Assembly (NCBI RefSeq): GCF_038005985.1
Contig: NZ_JBBOUI010000001.1
Coordinates: 511,001-575,000 of the forward strand
Length of the DNA stretch: 64,000 nt
Direction: 5' to 3'
Source of the DNA: Solibacillus sp. FSL R7-0682
GTDB taxonomy: Bacteria > Bacillota > Bacilli > Bacillales_A > Planococcaceae
The first letter of the stretch is position 1; every line of letters begins with the position of its first letter. The position numbers and the translations under genes were made by a program. Under the pieces are notes generated by a model. That model was not told where the DNA came from, searched no databases, and was given only the letters and a program-made list of their open reading frames with translations. Below are positions 45,513 through 54,367 of the stretch, in pieces.

Positions 45513-46322
45513 ATGCAAGTTGTTACAAAAATTACACGTCAAAAAAATAACGCGGAACGCTACAATATTTTCCTAAATGAAAAGTACGCCTTTGCGGTAG
45601 ATGAAAGTACGCTCATTAAATTTGGTTTACAAAAAGGCAAAGTACTTGAGCAGTTTGAAATAGATGAAATACAATATGAAGATGAAATTGCAAAAGCATT
45701 TAATAAAGGATTGAATTTTTTAAGTTTCCAAATGCGTAGTGAGCATGAAGTGAGAAGAAAATTACTACAGGCAGGGCATGGGGAAGCAGTTGTGCAAGAG
45801 GCGATTCATAAGTTAACAAAGCTAAGCTTTTTAAATGATGAAAGCTTTTCAAAAGCATTGCTCGAAACGAGAAAGCGTACTGTTAAAAAAGGTCCAGCTG
45901 CAATCCGTCAAGATTTAATACAAAAAGGTATTGATAAAGGAATACAGAATCAGGTACTCTCAACGTTTAGCCATGAAGAACAGTTGAAACTTGCGTTAGA
46001 ATTAGCAGAAAAAGCAATACGCTCTAACCAAAATAAAACGCCTGTACAAGTAAAGCAAAAAATCCAAGAGATACTACTACGTAAAGGATATACTTATACA
46101 GTAGTTACAGAAATATTAGAGCAGATCGAGCTCAAGCGTGAGGAAGATGAATGGACAGCTTTAATCGACCAGCAAGGTGAAAAAATTTGGCGGAAATATT
46201 CCTCGAAATTTACCGGCTTTGAACTTCATCAAAAAGTAAAGCAAGCACTTTATCAAAAGGGCTTTCCGATAGAAATAATTAATGAATTTATTGAGCAAAA
46301 GGAGCAAGAACAATATGAATGA
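45513..46322 (+). CDS. recX: Recombination regulator RecX
   Basis: Modulates RecA filament activity. The 269-residue protein is the long Bacillus-type RecX with repeated three-helix units: FLSFQMRSEHEVRRKLLQAGHGEAVVQEAIHKL, FLNDESFSKALLETRKR..GPAAIRQDLIQKG and a C-terminal repeat to the end. GAGGTG precedes ATG 45513. The yfhH-type gene starts inside its last codons (46315), so they are coupled; this is the yfhG-yfhH order of B. subtilis. Confidence 0.92.
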   Translation: MQVVTKITRQKNNAERYNIFLNEKYAFAVDESTLIKFGLQKGKVLEQFEIDEIQYEDEIAKAFNKGLNFLSFQMRSEHEVRRKLLQAGHGEAVVQEAIHKLTKLSFLNDESFSKALLETRKRTVKKGPAAIRQDLIQKGIDKGIQNQVLSTFSHEEQLKLALELAEKAIRSNQNKTPVQVKQKIQEILLRKGYTYTVVTEILEQIELKREEDEWTALIDQQGEKIWRKYSSKFTGFELHQKVKQALYQKGFPIEIINEFIEQKEQEQYE

Positions 46323-46644
46323 AATGACTTATAACCAAATGACAGAGCAGGAGCTACGTCAAGAAATCGCCAACTTACGTGAAAAAGCAAGAAAAGCAGA
46401 GCAGCTAGGCATCGTTAATGAATACGCTGTGTATGAACGTAAAGCATTAATGGCAGAAGCTTATTTAGTAGATTTAGATACAATTATTCCAGGTGAAATG
46501 TATCGTATTACAGGTTCGCCAGGTGAGTTTTTTCAGGTAGATTATTTGAAGGGACGCTTTGCTTGGGGACATCGTTTAGGCAGTGAACGTTTTGAAGAAG
46601 CATTACCAGTATCAATTTTACGTCCAATGAAGGAAGGGAAGTAA
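46315..46644 (+). CDS. YfhH family protein (DUF1811)
   Basis: Small soluble protein of 109 residues, unknown function. The sequence has a helical first half (MTEQELRQEIANLREKARKAEQLGIVNEYAVYERKALMAEAYL) and an SH3-like second half (GEMYRITGSPGEFFQVDYLKGRFAWGHRLG). This matches the YfhH/DUF1811 family. ATG 46315 has AAAGGAGC upstream and overlaps the recX stop. The next gene starts 1 base after its stop. Confidence 0.9.
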   Translation: MNEMTYNQMTEQELRQEIANLREKARKAEQLGIVNEYAVYERKALMAEAYLVDLDTIIPGEMYRITGSPGEFFQVDYLKGRFAWGHRLGSERFEEALPVSILRPMKEGK

Positions 46645-46645
46645 A

Positions 46646-46915
46646 GTGGAGCAAATGTATGAAAAGCTCACGCAGCAGCTATTAGAAAAAAATCCTGAAA
46701 TGTCAGCAAACCGTGCACGTGTATGGGTTGAATTGCTTTGCAGTGATTTTGAGGCAACTTCAGCAAAGGCCGGCGCTGATTACCGTGGTTCAGAGTACAC
46801 AGGAAAGTTAGTTGGCCAACTAATTGAGAGTTATGGCAACCAGCTACATTTATTTGCAGCTAAAAACCCGAAATATGCACATTTATTAAATGATAGTGAA
46901 GATACTATGAATTAA
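46646..46915 (+). CDS. YfhJ/WVELL family protein
   Basis: An 89-residue soluble protein of unknown function. The WVELL motif (NRARVWVELLCSDFEATSAKAG) defines the YfhJ family. A GTG at 46646 follows GAAGGGAAG at the end of the previous gene, showing tight coupling in the recX operon. A terminator lies at 46921-46961. Confidence 0.88.
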   Translation: MEQMYEKLTQQLLEKNPEMSANRARVWVELLCSDFEATSAKAGADYRGSEYTGKLVGQLIESYGNQLHLFAAKNPKYAHLLNDSEDTMN

Positions 46916-46920
46916 GGAAA

Positions 46921-46961
46921 AAGAGCTGTTCCATAGGCTGAAACCTATAGAACAGCTCCTT
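46921..46961. terminator. Bidirectional terminator after the recX operon
   Basis: GAGCTGTTC/GAACAGCTC outer and ATAGG/CCTAT inner stems. It ends the recX operon and the convergent YfhP-like gene. Confidence 0.85.
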
Positions 46962-46965
46962 ATGT

Positions 46966-47955
46966 TTATTCATTGCCAGCTCCAATTTGTAGCTTTTTTT
47001 GTAGCTTTTCTTCAGTAAATATCCAGCCTGTATACGAATTAACGATTTCTAATTCATCGTTTAAATGCGCGACCGCAACGAATGGATAGCGATCATTACT
47101 TCGATAGCGCAAATCGATTAAGCGTAGCTCTGTTAAGCCATTTTCAAGTTCAGAAATTTCCCAACGATGAAGTGGGGAAAATGATAAAAATGCATCAAGA
47201 TTTGGGTCCTTCATTGCCTTCTCAACAAATTCTGTTTTTGGGATTGGCTCTATTTCAAATTTGTCATATATGTTGACCGTTCTTCTATAGGCACGGCCAA
47301 CATAAAAGTGAGTTTTTGACTTAGCGGCAATTTTCCAGTGAAAGAAACGCATCGTTGGTGCGACAATGACAAATTCTTCATCTTGTAATTCATTATGGAC
47401 AGCTGATTTGATCGCCTTTTGTAACGCAAATCGTAAAAGATAATAAAAGAAAATAACAATATACATGATGCTAAAGATAAGCACTGGATTAGCGCCGAAT
47501 GCCCAAAATAAAATCCCTATGCAGTGCATACCAAAAATAAGCGGATCAAAGGTATTGATGACACCAAGTGCAACCCATTTTTTCGAGAAAGGGCGCAATG
47601 CTTGTGTTCCGTATGCGTTAAAAATGTCGACAAAGACATGTATAAATACTGCAAGCTGAGTCCACAGCCAAACGTGGAATAAGTTTGCATTAGGTAAGAT
47701 GAATGATAAAAAACCAACTATTAATAATGGCCACAAAATGACGGCGGGAATAGAATGAGTAATCCCACGATGGTGGCGAATATATATAGCATTATTACGA
47801 AGTTTTAAAATAGTATCGACATCGGGTGCTTGTGATCCAATGATTGTACCTGCTATGACAGCAGTAAAGGTGACTGGATGACTTGCTACGACAGGATCAG
47901 CAAGAGCTAATCCTCCTAAAGCAATTCCCATAACGAAATGTGTGCCTGAGTCCAT
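46966..47955 (-). CDS. Membrane-bound metal-dependent hydrolase, YfhP/YdjM-type
   Basis: A 329-residue membrane protein of the YdjM-type putative metal-dependent hydrolases. The N-terminus DSGTHFVMGIALGGLALAD, the VDTILKLRNNAIYIRHHRGITHS block with clustered His, and FVDIFNAYGTQALRPFSKKW are characteristic. A helical membrane part is followed by a soluble C-terminus. It is the counterpart of YfhP, which in B. subtilis lies next to mutY; the substrate is not known. ATG 47955 with GAGGGGATG upstream. Confidence 0.9.
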   Translation of the reverse strand: MDSGTHFVMGIALGGLALADPVVASHPVTFTAVIAGTIIGSQAPDVDTILKLRNNAIYIRHHRGITHSIPAVILWPLLIVGFLSFILPNANLFHVWLWTQLAVFIHVFVDIFNAYGTQALRPFSKKWVALGVINTFDPLIFGMHCIGILFWAFGANPVLIFSIMYIVIFFYYLLRFALQKAIKSAVHNELQDEEFVIVAPTMRFFHWKIAAKSKTHFYVGRAYRRTVNIYDKFEIEPIPKTEFVEKAMKDPNLDAFLSFSPLHRWEISELENGLTELRLIDLRYRSNDRYPFVAVAHLNDELEIVNSYTGWIFTEEKLQKKLQIGAGNE

Positions 47956-48071
47956 CTAAAATCATCCCCTCGTTAGTGGAACCGTTAAACAACGGAAATA
48001 TTTAACAATGATTGTTACCATTATAATATACCCTTTTTTAAGGAAATAAAATCGACTATTTGGAGGACATT

Positions 48072-49130
48072 GTGAATTATCAATTTACGAAACAATTTCG
48101 CCAATCTTTAGTGAATTGGTTTATAGAGGAGCAAAGAGATCTCCCGTGGCGTCATACTAAAGAGCCCTATAAAATTTGGGTATCTGAAGTAATGCTGCAA
48201 CAAACAAGAGTTGATACGGTTATTCCGTATTATAATCGCTTTATTGAAAAATATCCGACTTCCGAAAGCTTAGCATATGCAAATGAAGAAGAATTATTAA
48301 AAATGTGGGAAGGTCTTGGCTATTATTCACGAGCACGTAATTTACAAGCAGGTGTGCGCGAAGTCGTTGAAGTGTATGGAGGAAAAGTACCAGACAATCG
48401 TGTCGATATTTCCAAGCTTAAAGGTGTTGGTCCATATACAGCAGGTGCAATTTTAAGCATCGCATATGGGAAACCTGAGCATGCTGTGGATGGTAATGTA
48501 ATGCGTGTACTTAGTCGTGTATTAAATATTGATGCGGATATTGCTTTACCAAAAACAAAGAAAATTTTTGAGCATGCTGTTACAGAACTAATAGATCCAA
48601 ATAATACATCTGCCTTTAATCAGGGTTTAATGGAGCTTGGTGCCTTGATTTGTACGCCAACCTCGCCAAAATGTTTACTTTGCCCTGTCCGTGATTATTG
48701 TACAGCCTTCCATGAGGGTGATCCAGCGAGCTTACCAGTGAAATCCAAAAAAGTGAAAACAAAAAAAATAGACCTAGATGTGTTTGTTGTCCGAGACAAG
48801 GAAGGCCGATACTTAATGGAAAAAAGACCATCAGAAGGATTGCTAGCAAATATGTGGCAATTTGTAATGGTTGAACGAAAAGAAGATGAAAATAGCCTTG
48901 ACCAAGTAGAGCAACAATACGGTATGAAGTTAAATCAAGCATTAGCGGTTCCGATTATTAATTTTAAGCATATTTTCACCCATTTAACGTGGCAGATTGA
49001 AAGTCATTTAGTCGATGTAGAGACTATGCCAGAAACATTATGCAATGACGTAGCCTTTTACACAAAAGAACAAATTGCTGAAATACCGATGCCCGTTCCG
49101 ATGTTGAAAATTTGGAGAAAATTAGTATAA
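48072..49130 (+). CDS. mutY: Adenine DNA glycosylase MutY
   Basis: Removes adenine mispaired with 8-oxoguanine. The 352-residue enzyme has the helix-hairpin-helix LKGVGPYTAGAILSIAYG, with the catalytic Asp in HAVDGNVMRVL, the Glu in VSEVMLQQTRVDTVIPYY, and the Fe-S cysteines CTPTSPKCLLCPVRDYC. The C-terminal NUDIX-like domain reads the 8-oxoG (MEKRPSEGLLANMWQF, HIFTHLTWQI). GTG 48072 has TTGGAGG at 6 bases; TTG 48060 overlaps the site. Order yfhP-mutY as in B. subtilis; fabL, present there, is missing here. Confidence 0.95.
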   Translation: MNYQFTKQFRQSLVNWFIEEQRDLPWRHTKEPYKIWVSEVMLQQTRVDTVIPYYNRFIEKYPTSESLAYANEEELLKMWEGLGYYSRARNLQAGVREVVEVYGGKVPDNRVDISKLKGVGPYTAGAILSIAYGKPEHAVDGNVMRVLSRVLNIDADIALPKTKKIFEHAVTELIDPNNTSAFNQGLMELGALICTPTSPKCLLCPVRDYCTAFHEGDPASLPVKSKKVKTKKIDLDVFVVRDKEGRYLMEKRPSEGLLANMWQFVMVERKEDENSLDQVEQQYGMKLNQALAVPIINFKHIFTHLTWQIESHLVDVETMPETLCNDVAFYTKEQIAEIPMPVPMLKIWRKLV

Positions 49131-49218
49131 TTGAAAGAGACTTTAGAAATTATTGATTCATTTTCAATGCATACTTCATCGATAACCGACCACAATAATG
49201 AACGTGGAGGTGATATTG

Positions 49219-49419
49219 ATGAAACGTCAAAACAACAATCAAAAACAAAATAATCAAAATAACCAAAATAACCAATTCCAAAACAACCAGAAGCAAAACA
49301 ACCTTGAAGAGTTCGGACAAGAACAAAACTTCAATCAAGTAGAACAACAAAAACAAAAACAAAAACGTGAGCAAGAGCAAAACAATATGCAATTTGCAAA
49401 ACGTAACAACAAATTTTAA
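49219..49419 (+). CDS. Gamma-type small acid-soluble spore protein (SspE-like)
   Basis: A 66-residue protein made almost only of Asn, Gln, Lys, Glu and Phe (QKQNNQNNQNNQFQNNQKQN, then EEFGQEQNFN...QQKQKQKREQEQ). It lacks hydrophobic or catalytic segments. Composition and position downstream of mutY match sspE, the gamma-type SASP that stores amino acids in the spore. ATG 49219 has TGGAGGTG at about 7 bases. A CATACTT element near 49168 could be a sigma-G -10. No true GPR-site repeat (TEFASET type) is visible, so it is a diverged or shortened form. Confidence 0.8.
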   Translation: MKRQNNNQKQNNQNNQNNQFQNNQKQNNLEEFGQEQNFNQVEQQKQKQKREQEQNNMQFAKRNNKF

Positions 49420-49431
49420 TCAAAAATAGTT

Positions 49432-49460
49432 AAAAGTACATTCACTGAATGTGCTTTTTT
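49432..49460 (+). terminator. Terminator after the spore protein gene
   Basis: AAAAGTACATTC and GAATGTGCTTTT arms (one G-T pair), six T. Confidence 0.82.
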
Positions 49461-49600
49461 CTTGTCATCAATAAGTTGCGGTTATTTTACGCATAAATTT
49501 GAAAATTATAGTATTGGAACTACAAGTTTTGTCAAAGCATTGTTATAATACAATAAAGACCGCTAGAATTATTAGCTATGACGAAAAGGTGGGGCTTCAA

Positions 49601-50152
49601 ATGGCATTACCGATTGAAGGAGAAACGATACAAATACATAGTTACAAGCATAATGGTAGTATCCACCGTGTCTGGCAAGAAACAATGGTTTTAAAAGCAA
49701 CCAAAAATATAATTATTGGTGCAAATGAAAAAACACTTGTTACAGAGTCAGATGGGCGAACTTGGTTGACACGGGAGCCATCAATTTGTTATTTCCATGC
49801 AGAACATTGGTTTAACATTATTTGTATGTTGAGAGAAGACGGCGTTTACTATTATTGCAACATCAGCTCTCCCTTTGTATTTGACAATAACTGCTTAAAG
49901 TACATTGATTATGATTTGGATGTTAAAGTATTCCCGGATATGAGTCACGCGTTATTAGATGAAGATGAATATGAGCAGCACAGGTTAGAGATGAATTATC
50001 CAGAAGTGATTGATAAAATTTTAAAACGTAATGTGAAAACATTAGTTAGCTGGATCGAGCAACGACGCGGTCCATTTGCACCCGACTTTATTCAATCATG
50101 GACAAACCGTTATGAGCTACTCAGTGAAATTCAAGCGAATAAAGAAGAATGA
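49601..50152 (+). CDS. Nucleoside tri/diphosphatase, UPF0374/DUF402 (YgaC-like)
   Basis: A 183-residue protein of the UPF0374 family, reported in Staphylococcus to be a Mg-dependent nucleoside di/triphosphatase. The N-terminus [22 protein letters not shown] and the DUF402 core ([38 protein letters not shown] and [25 protein letters not shown]) agree with YgaC along the whole length. ATG 49601 has AAGGTGGGG; the longer frame from 49499 is not needed. It follows the spore gene as in B. subtilis. Confidence 0.93.
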   Translation: MALPIEGETIQIHSYKHNGSIHRVWQETMVLKATKNIIIGANEKTLVTESDGRTWLTREPSICYFHAEHWFNIICMLREDGVYYYCNISSPFVFDNNCLKYIDYDLDVKVFPDMSHALLDEDEYEQHRLEMNYPEVIDKILKRNVKTLVSWIEQRRGPFAPDFIQSWTNRYELLSEIQANKEE

Positions 50153-50156
50153 TAAG

Positions 50157-50196
50157 CACAGGCAAACGTAAAGAATGCGTTTGCCTGTGTTTTTTG
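50157..50196 (+). terminator. Terminator after the YgaC-like gene
   Basis: Arms CACAGGCAAACG and CGTTTGCCTGTG with a T run. Confidence 0.88.
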
Positions 50197-50301
50197 TTTT
50201 AGAGTATTTCTTGCTCTCAAGCAAACCGTTCCTCAAATAATGACAATTTATGATATCATTGTTGCTGTTGCAAAATTAACTATAGGGGAAGTGTTTTTGC
50301 A

Positions 50302-52047
50302 TTGGACAGTATTAAACGTTATATGCGTTTCGTTAAACCATATAAATTTTTATTATTTTTAACCATTATTATTGGGATAGTAAAATTTGCGATTCCGCTA
50401 TTTTTACCGTGGCTATTACAAGTTGTTTTAGATGATGTGTTATTAAATAATGATCTGACAAAAGATGAAAAGATGAATCAGCTCTTTACTTGGATTGGTA
50501 TTGCACTCGTTTTATTCTTTATAATTCGTCCGCCAATTGAATATTATCGCCAATATTTTGCGCAAAATTTAAGTAATAATATTCTATTTGATATACGTAA
50601 AGAATTGTACGGGCACTTACAAAAATTAAGTTTAAAGTATTATGCGAATACCCGCGCTGGAGAGGTTATTTCGCGAGTTATTAATGATGTAGAGCAAACG
50701 AAAAACTTTGTTATGACAGGTCTCATGAACTTATGGTTAGACCTTGTAACAATTTTGATTGTAATAGGGATTATGTTCTCGATGGATGTAAAGCTAACAA
50801 TTGTTTCGCTTTTTGCCCTGCCGTTCTATGCGATTAGTGTGAAATTTTTCTTTGGCAAGCTACGTAGCCTAACGAAAGATCGTTCACAAGCACTAGCAGG
50901 TGTACAAAGTTACTTGCATGAGCGAGTAGCTGGAATGAGTATTATTAAAAGTTTCACATTAGAAAAACATGAACAGCAAATTTTCGATGAAACGAATGGC
51001 GAGTTTTTAAATAAAGCTTTAGCACATTCACGTTGGAATGCAAAATCTTTTGCAGTCGTCAATACGATAACAGATATGGCCCCGCTTATTGTCATAGGTT
51101 TTGCAGGGCATCAATTTTTAAATGATGACTTAACAATCGGGGTGATGGTAGCGTTTTATGCGTATATTGAACGATTATACGGACCACTTCGCCGATTAGT
51201 AAGCTCATCAACAATGTTAACGCAATCCATTGCATCGATGGACCGTATGTTTGAGCTCATGGATGAGAAATATGACGTGCAAAATAAGGTAGCTGCACTT
51301 GAATTGCCTACTGCACAAGGGAAGCTTCAATTTGAGCATGTAATATTCAAATACGATGCAGAGGGCAAAGCGATTTTAAATAATGTTGACTTTACGATTG
51401 AGCCTGGACAAACAGTGGCCTTTGTCGGTATGAGTGGTGGGGGTAAATCGACAATTGTCAGCTTAATTCCTCGTTTTTATGATGTAACAAGTGGTGCAGT
51501 GAAAATTGATGACGTTAATGTTAAGGATGTCACTATTCAATCTCTACGATCACAAATAGGGATTGTGCTACAAGATAATATTTTATTTAGTGATTCCGTG
51601 AAGCAAAATATTATAATGGGGAACCCGAATGCGACGGATGAAGAAATTATTGCGGCTGCAAAGGCAGCAAATGCCCATGACTTTATTATGAACTTACCAG
51701 ATGGCTACAATACGAAGGTAGGGGAGCGCGGTGTCAAACTTTCAGGTGGACAAAAGCAACGGGTTGCAATTGCTCGAGTATTTTTAAAAAATCCACCGAT
51801 TTTAGTGCTAGATGAAGCGACATCAGCACTCGATTTAGAAAGCGAAGCGTTAATTCAAGAGTCACTCGATCGATTAGCCCATAATCGTACGACAATTGTC
51901 ATTGCACACCGTTTATCCACAATCACACATGCAGATAAAATTTTTGTTATTGAACATGGTGAGGTTGTTGAGAGTGGAAATCATGAGCAGTTAATGCAAA
52001 ATAAAGCGGTCTACTATAATTTATTCCAAGTACAAAAGCTTGATTAA
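50302..52047 (+). CDS. ABC multidrug exporter half-transporter (YgaD/MsbA-like)
   Basis: Type I ABC exporter with fused domains, 581 residues; acts as a homodimer in the membrane. Six helices (about 1-320) are followed by an ATPase with Walker [10 protein letters not shown], signature [15 protein letters not shown], Walker [14 protein letters not shown] and H-loop IAHRLST. TTG 50302 follows GGGGAAG. The N-terminus [21 protein letters not shown] is that of B. subtilis YgaD. Substrate unknown (lipid or drug export). A terminator follows at 52162-52208. Confidence 0.93.
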   Translation: MDSIKRYMRFVKPYKFLLFLTIIIGIVKFAIPLFLPWLLQVVLDDVLLNNDLTKDEKMNQLFTWIGIALVLFFIIRPPIEYYRQYFAQNLSNNILFDIRKELYGHLQKLSLKYYANTRAGEVISRVINDVEQTKNFVMTGLMNLWLDLVTILIVIGIMFSMDVKLTIVSLFALPFYAISVKFFFGKLRSLTKDRSQALAGVQSYLHERVAGMSIIKSFTLEKHEQQIFDETNGEFLNKALAHSRWNAKSFAVVNTITDMAPLIVIGFAGHQFLNDDLTIGVMVAFYAYIERLYGPLRRLVSSSTMLTQSIASMDRMFELMDEKYDVQNKVAALELPTAQGKLQFEHVIFKYDAEGKAILNNVDFTIEPGQTVAFVGMSGGGKSTIVSLIPRFYDVTSGAVKIDDVNVKDVTIQSLRSQIGIVLQDNILFSDSVKQNIIMGNPNATDEEIIAAAKAANAHDFIMNLPDGYNTKVGERGVKLSGGQKQRVAIARVFLKNPPILVLDEATSALDLESEALIQESLDRLAHNRTTIVIAHRLSTITHADKIFVIEHGEVVESGNHEQLMQNKAVYYNLFQVQKLD

Positions 52048-52161
52048 AGTAAAGATTATTAGGAAAGTCGGTTTCCATACAGTGTCTATATATTGAGACT
52101 GTTAAATTTCTTATTTTAGTCAACAAAAGAATAAATGTATTGATACAAATATCTAGTATAC

Positions 52162-52208
52162 AAAAGGCTGTGTGAGAAGTTATAAACTTTTCATGCAGCC
52201 TCTTTTTT
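52162..52208 (+). terminator. Terminator after the ABC exporter
   Basis: AGGCTG/CAGCCT outer stem with a weaker inner AAGT/ACTT pairing, then a T run. Confidence 0.75.
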
Positions 52209-52338
52209 ATTAGTAAACTTATAAATGGTAGAGTCGAATAATGTAGAAAAAGTAGACTTAAAATACAAATTGAATACATATAATAGAATAATGTTGTAAA
52301 TTAATATTCGTTGTAATATCATATGTTAAAATACTTTT

Positions 52339-52353
52339 AATTTTCAGATAATT
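52339..52353 (+). promoter_or_regulatory. CodY box before the second peptide operon
   Basis: AATTTTCAGATAATT differs from the CodY consensus AATTTTCWGAAAATT at one position. It lies just ahead of the first ribosome site, where bound CodY would block transcription in rich media. Confidence 0.75.
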
Positions 52354-52364
52354 GAGGTGGTCGT

Positions 52365-53381
52365 GTGAACCGGCAAGCAATTCTAGAAGTGAAGAATCTT
52401 GAAACGACTTTTTTTACGGATGGCGGAAACATAGCAGCTGTAGACCGTATTAGCTTCTCGGTTTATGAGGGCGAGGTACTTGCGATTGTAGGGGAATCGG
52501 GCTGTGGAAAAAGTGTGACATCATTATCGATTATGGGGCTAGTTCCGAGTCCACCTGGAAAGATTACAAATGGCGAAATATTATTAAAAGGGCAAGATAT
52601 CTCAAAGTATAAAGAGAAGCAAATGCGAAAAATTCGTGGGAAAGAAATCGCAATGATTTTTCAAGAACCTATGACATCCCTTAATCCCCTATTTACGATT
52701 GGAAATCAACTAATTGAAGCAATTTTAATCCATAATCCGAAGTGGTCTAAAAAGCAGGCAACAAAGAAAGCGATTGAAATGATGAAGTTAGTTGGACTGC
52801 CACGAGCAGAGGAGCTTATTAAAGAATACCCCCATCAATTATCAGGAGGAATGCGACAACGTGTCATGATTGCAATGGCATTAGTATGCGATCCTAAACT
52901 GCTCATAGCGGATGAGCCCACAACTGCGCTAGATGTAACGATTCAAGCGCAAATTCTTAAATTAATGCGTGATTTAAACGAACGACTTCATACAGCTGTA
53001 CTTCTCATTACCCATGACCTTGGCGTAGTCGCTGAAACATGCGAACGAGTAATTGTAATGTACGCAGGTCAGATTGTGGAAGAAGCACCGGTAAACGAAA
53101 TTTTTAAAAACCCACAACACCCGTATACGAAAGGTTTAATACAATCCGTACCTGATATGCGCCATAAAAAGGATTCATTGTATTCGATCCCTGGAAATGT
53201 TCCAAAACCAGGATCGATCGCAAGTGGATGTCGATTTGCGCCGCGTTGTGAATTTGCTCATGAACGTTGCATGATGGAAAACCCATCACTTTACGGAACA
53301 TCCGAAACTCATAAAGCTAGATGTTTCCTACTTGATGTAGAAGGAGGGGTTCCGAATGTCGAAAGTGTTATTGAAAGTTGA
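52365..53381 (+). CDS. Peptide ABC transporter ATP-binding protein, DppD/OppD type (second system)
   Basis: First ATPase of the second peptide importer, 338 residues. Walker A is GESGCGKS, signature LSGGMRQR, Walker [13 protein letters not shown], and H-loop LITHDLG. The Cys-rich C-terminal region ([16 protein letters not shown]) is present. GTG 52365 has GAGGTGG upstream. It is clearly paralogous to the 2061-3098 gene. A CodY-like box precedes it. It overlaps the next gene by 26 bases. Confidence 0.92.
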   Translation: MNRQAILEVKNLETTFFTDGGNIAAVDRISFSVYEGEVLAIVGESGCGKSVTSLSIMGLVPSPPGKITNGEILLKGQDISKYKEKQMRKIRGKEIAMIFQEPMTSLNPLFTIGNQLIEAILIHNPKWSKKQATKKAIEMMKLVGLPRAEELIKEYPHQLSGGMRQRVMIAMALVCDPKLLIADEPTTALDVTIQAQILKLMRDLNERLHTAVLLITHDLGVVAETCERVIVMYAGQIVEEAPVNEIFKNPQHPYTKGLIQSVPDMRHKKDSLYSIPGNVPKPGSIASGCRFAPRCEFAHERCMMENPSLYGTSETHKARCFLLDVEGGVPNVESVIES

Positions 53382-54336
53382 AAATTTAAAAAAGTTCTTT
53401 CCAATCCGGCATGGTATGTTTGCTCGTCATGTCGGCGATGTAAAGGCGGTTGATGACGTTTCCTTTGAATTGTATGAGGGGGAAACACTGGGGATAGTAG
53501 GCGAATCAGGCTGTGGTAAATCAACTACAGGTCGTGCGATCATGCGACTTCATGAGCCAACTGAAGGAACAGTGATTTTTAATGGAGTCGAGTTGACGAA
53601 GTTAAATTCAGAAGAAATGCGTAAAGCACGGCGTGATATTCAAATGGTATTTCAAGATCCGTATGCTTCGTTAAACCCAAGACACACCGTTGGGAAAATA
53701 CTTGAAGAACCCCTTATCGTTCATGGGATTGGGAATGCAGCAGAGCGCAAACAGAAAGTACATGAATATCTGGAAATTGTAGGATTAAATGCTTATCATG
53801 CAAAGCGATATCCACACCAATTTAGCGGCGGTCAGCGTCAAAGGATTGGTATTGCGCGAGCACTCATGACAAATCCAAAGCTAATTATTGCAGATGAACC
53901 TGTATCAGCACTGGATGTATCAATTCAAGCACAAGTGTTAAATTTAATGCAAAAATTGCAGGAAGATTTAAAGCTTACTTATATCTTTATTGCTCATGAT
54001 TTAGGTGTTGTTCGCCATATTAGTGATCGGGTTGGTGTGATGTATTTAGGTAGATTAGTAGAGCTTTCTGAAAGTGAATCGCTTTATAATGAACCGCTAC
54101 ATCCATATACACAAGCTTTATTGTCCGCCGTACCAATTCCGGACCCACAATTTGAACGTGAGCAAATAATTTTGAAGGGGGATATTCCAAGCCCATCAAA
54201 TCCACCACTAGGCTGTGCATTCCATACGCGTTGTCCTCTTGCAATGGAGCGTTGTAAACAAGACGTTCCGGTATTAAGGGAAGTTAAAATTGGTCATTCT
54301 GTTGCGTGTCATTTATATAGTGGAACGCAACAATGA
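53356..54336 (+). CDS. Peptide ABC transporter ATP-binding protein, DppF/OppF type (second system)
   Basis: Second ATPase of the importer, 326 residues, with Walker [10 protein letters not shown], signature [10 protein letters not shown], Walker [13 protein letters not shown] and the C-terminal [14 protein letters not shown] segment. ATG 53356 follows AAGGAGGGG. It overlaps the DppD/OppD-type gene by 26 bases and is followed closely by the binding-protein gene. Confidence 0.92.
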   Translation: MSKVLLKVENLKKFFPIRHGMFARHVGDVKAVDDVSFELYEGETLGIVGESGCGKSTTGRAIMRLHEPTEGTVIFNGVELTKLNSEEMRKARRDIQMVFQDPYASLNPRHTVGKILEEPLIVHGIGNAAERKQKVHEYLEIVGLNAYHAKRYPHQFSGGQRQRIGIARALMTNPKLIIADEPVSALDVSIQAQVLNLMQKLQEDLKLTYIFIAHDLGVVRHISDRVGVMYLGRLVELSESESLYNEPLHPYTQALLSAVPIPDPQFEREQIILKGDIPSPSNPPLGCAFHTRCPLAMERCKQDVPVLREVKIGHSVACHLYSGTQQ

Positions 54337-54367
54337 TAATAGAACATCATTTCTAGGGGGTATTTTA

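Larger units (their letters stand above)
52048..52364. other. 317-base intergenic region before the second peptide operon
   Basis: Holds the terminator of the ABC exporter gene (52162-52208), an AT-rich promoter zone with several TATAAT-like runs, and the CodY-like box at 52339-52353. No coding frame with a ribosome site was seen. Confidence 0.6.

Noticed and set aside
49150..49392. Leu/Val/Ile-rich frame opposite the spore protein gene
   Set aside because: The hydrophobic product is just the complement of the Asn/Gln/Lys repeats.
49200..49400. CRISPR or tandem repeat because of repeated CAAAACAAC motifs
   Set aside because: Repeats are codon-level runs for Asn and Gln inside a coding gene, without spacers.
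54290..54367. 26-codon extension of the peptide-binding protein
   Set aside because: It overlaps the end of the ATPase gene and would bury the signal peptide; TTG 54368 with TAGGGGG gives a proper lipoprotein start.
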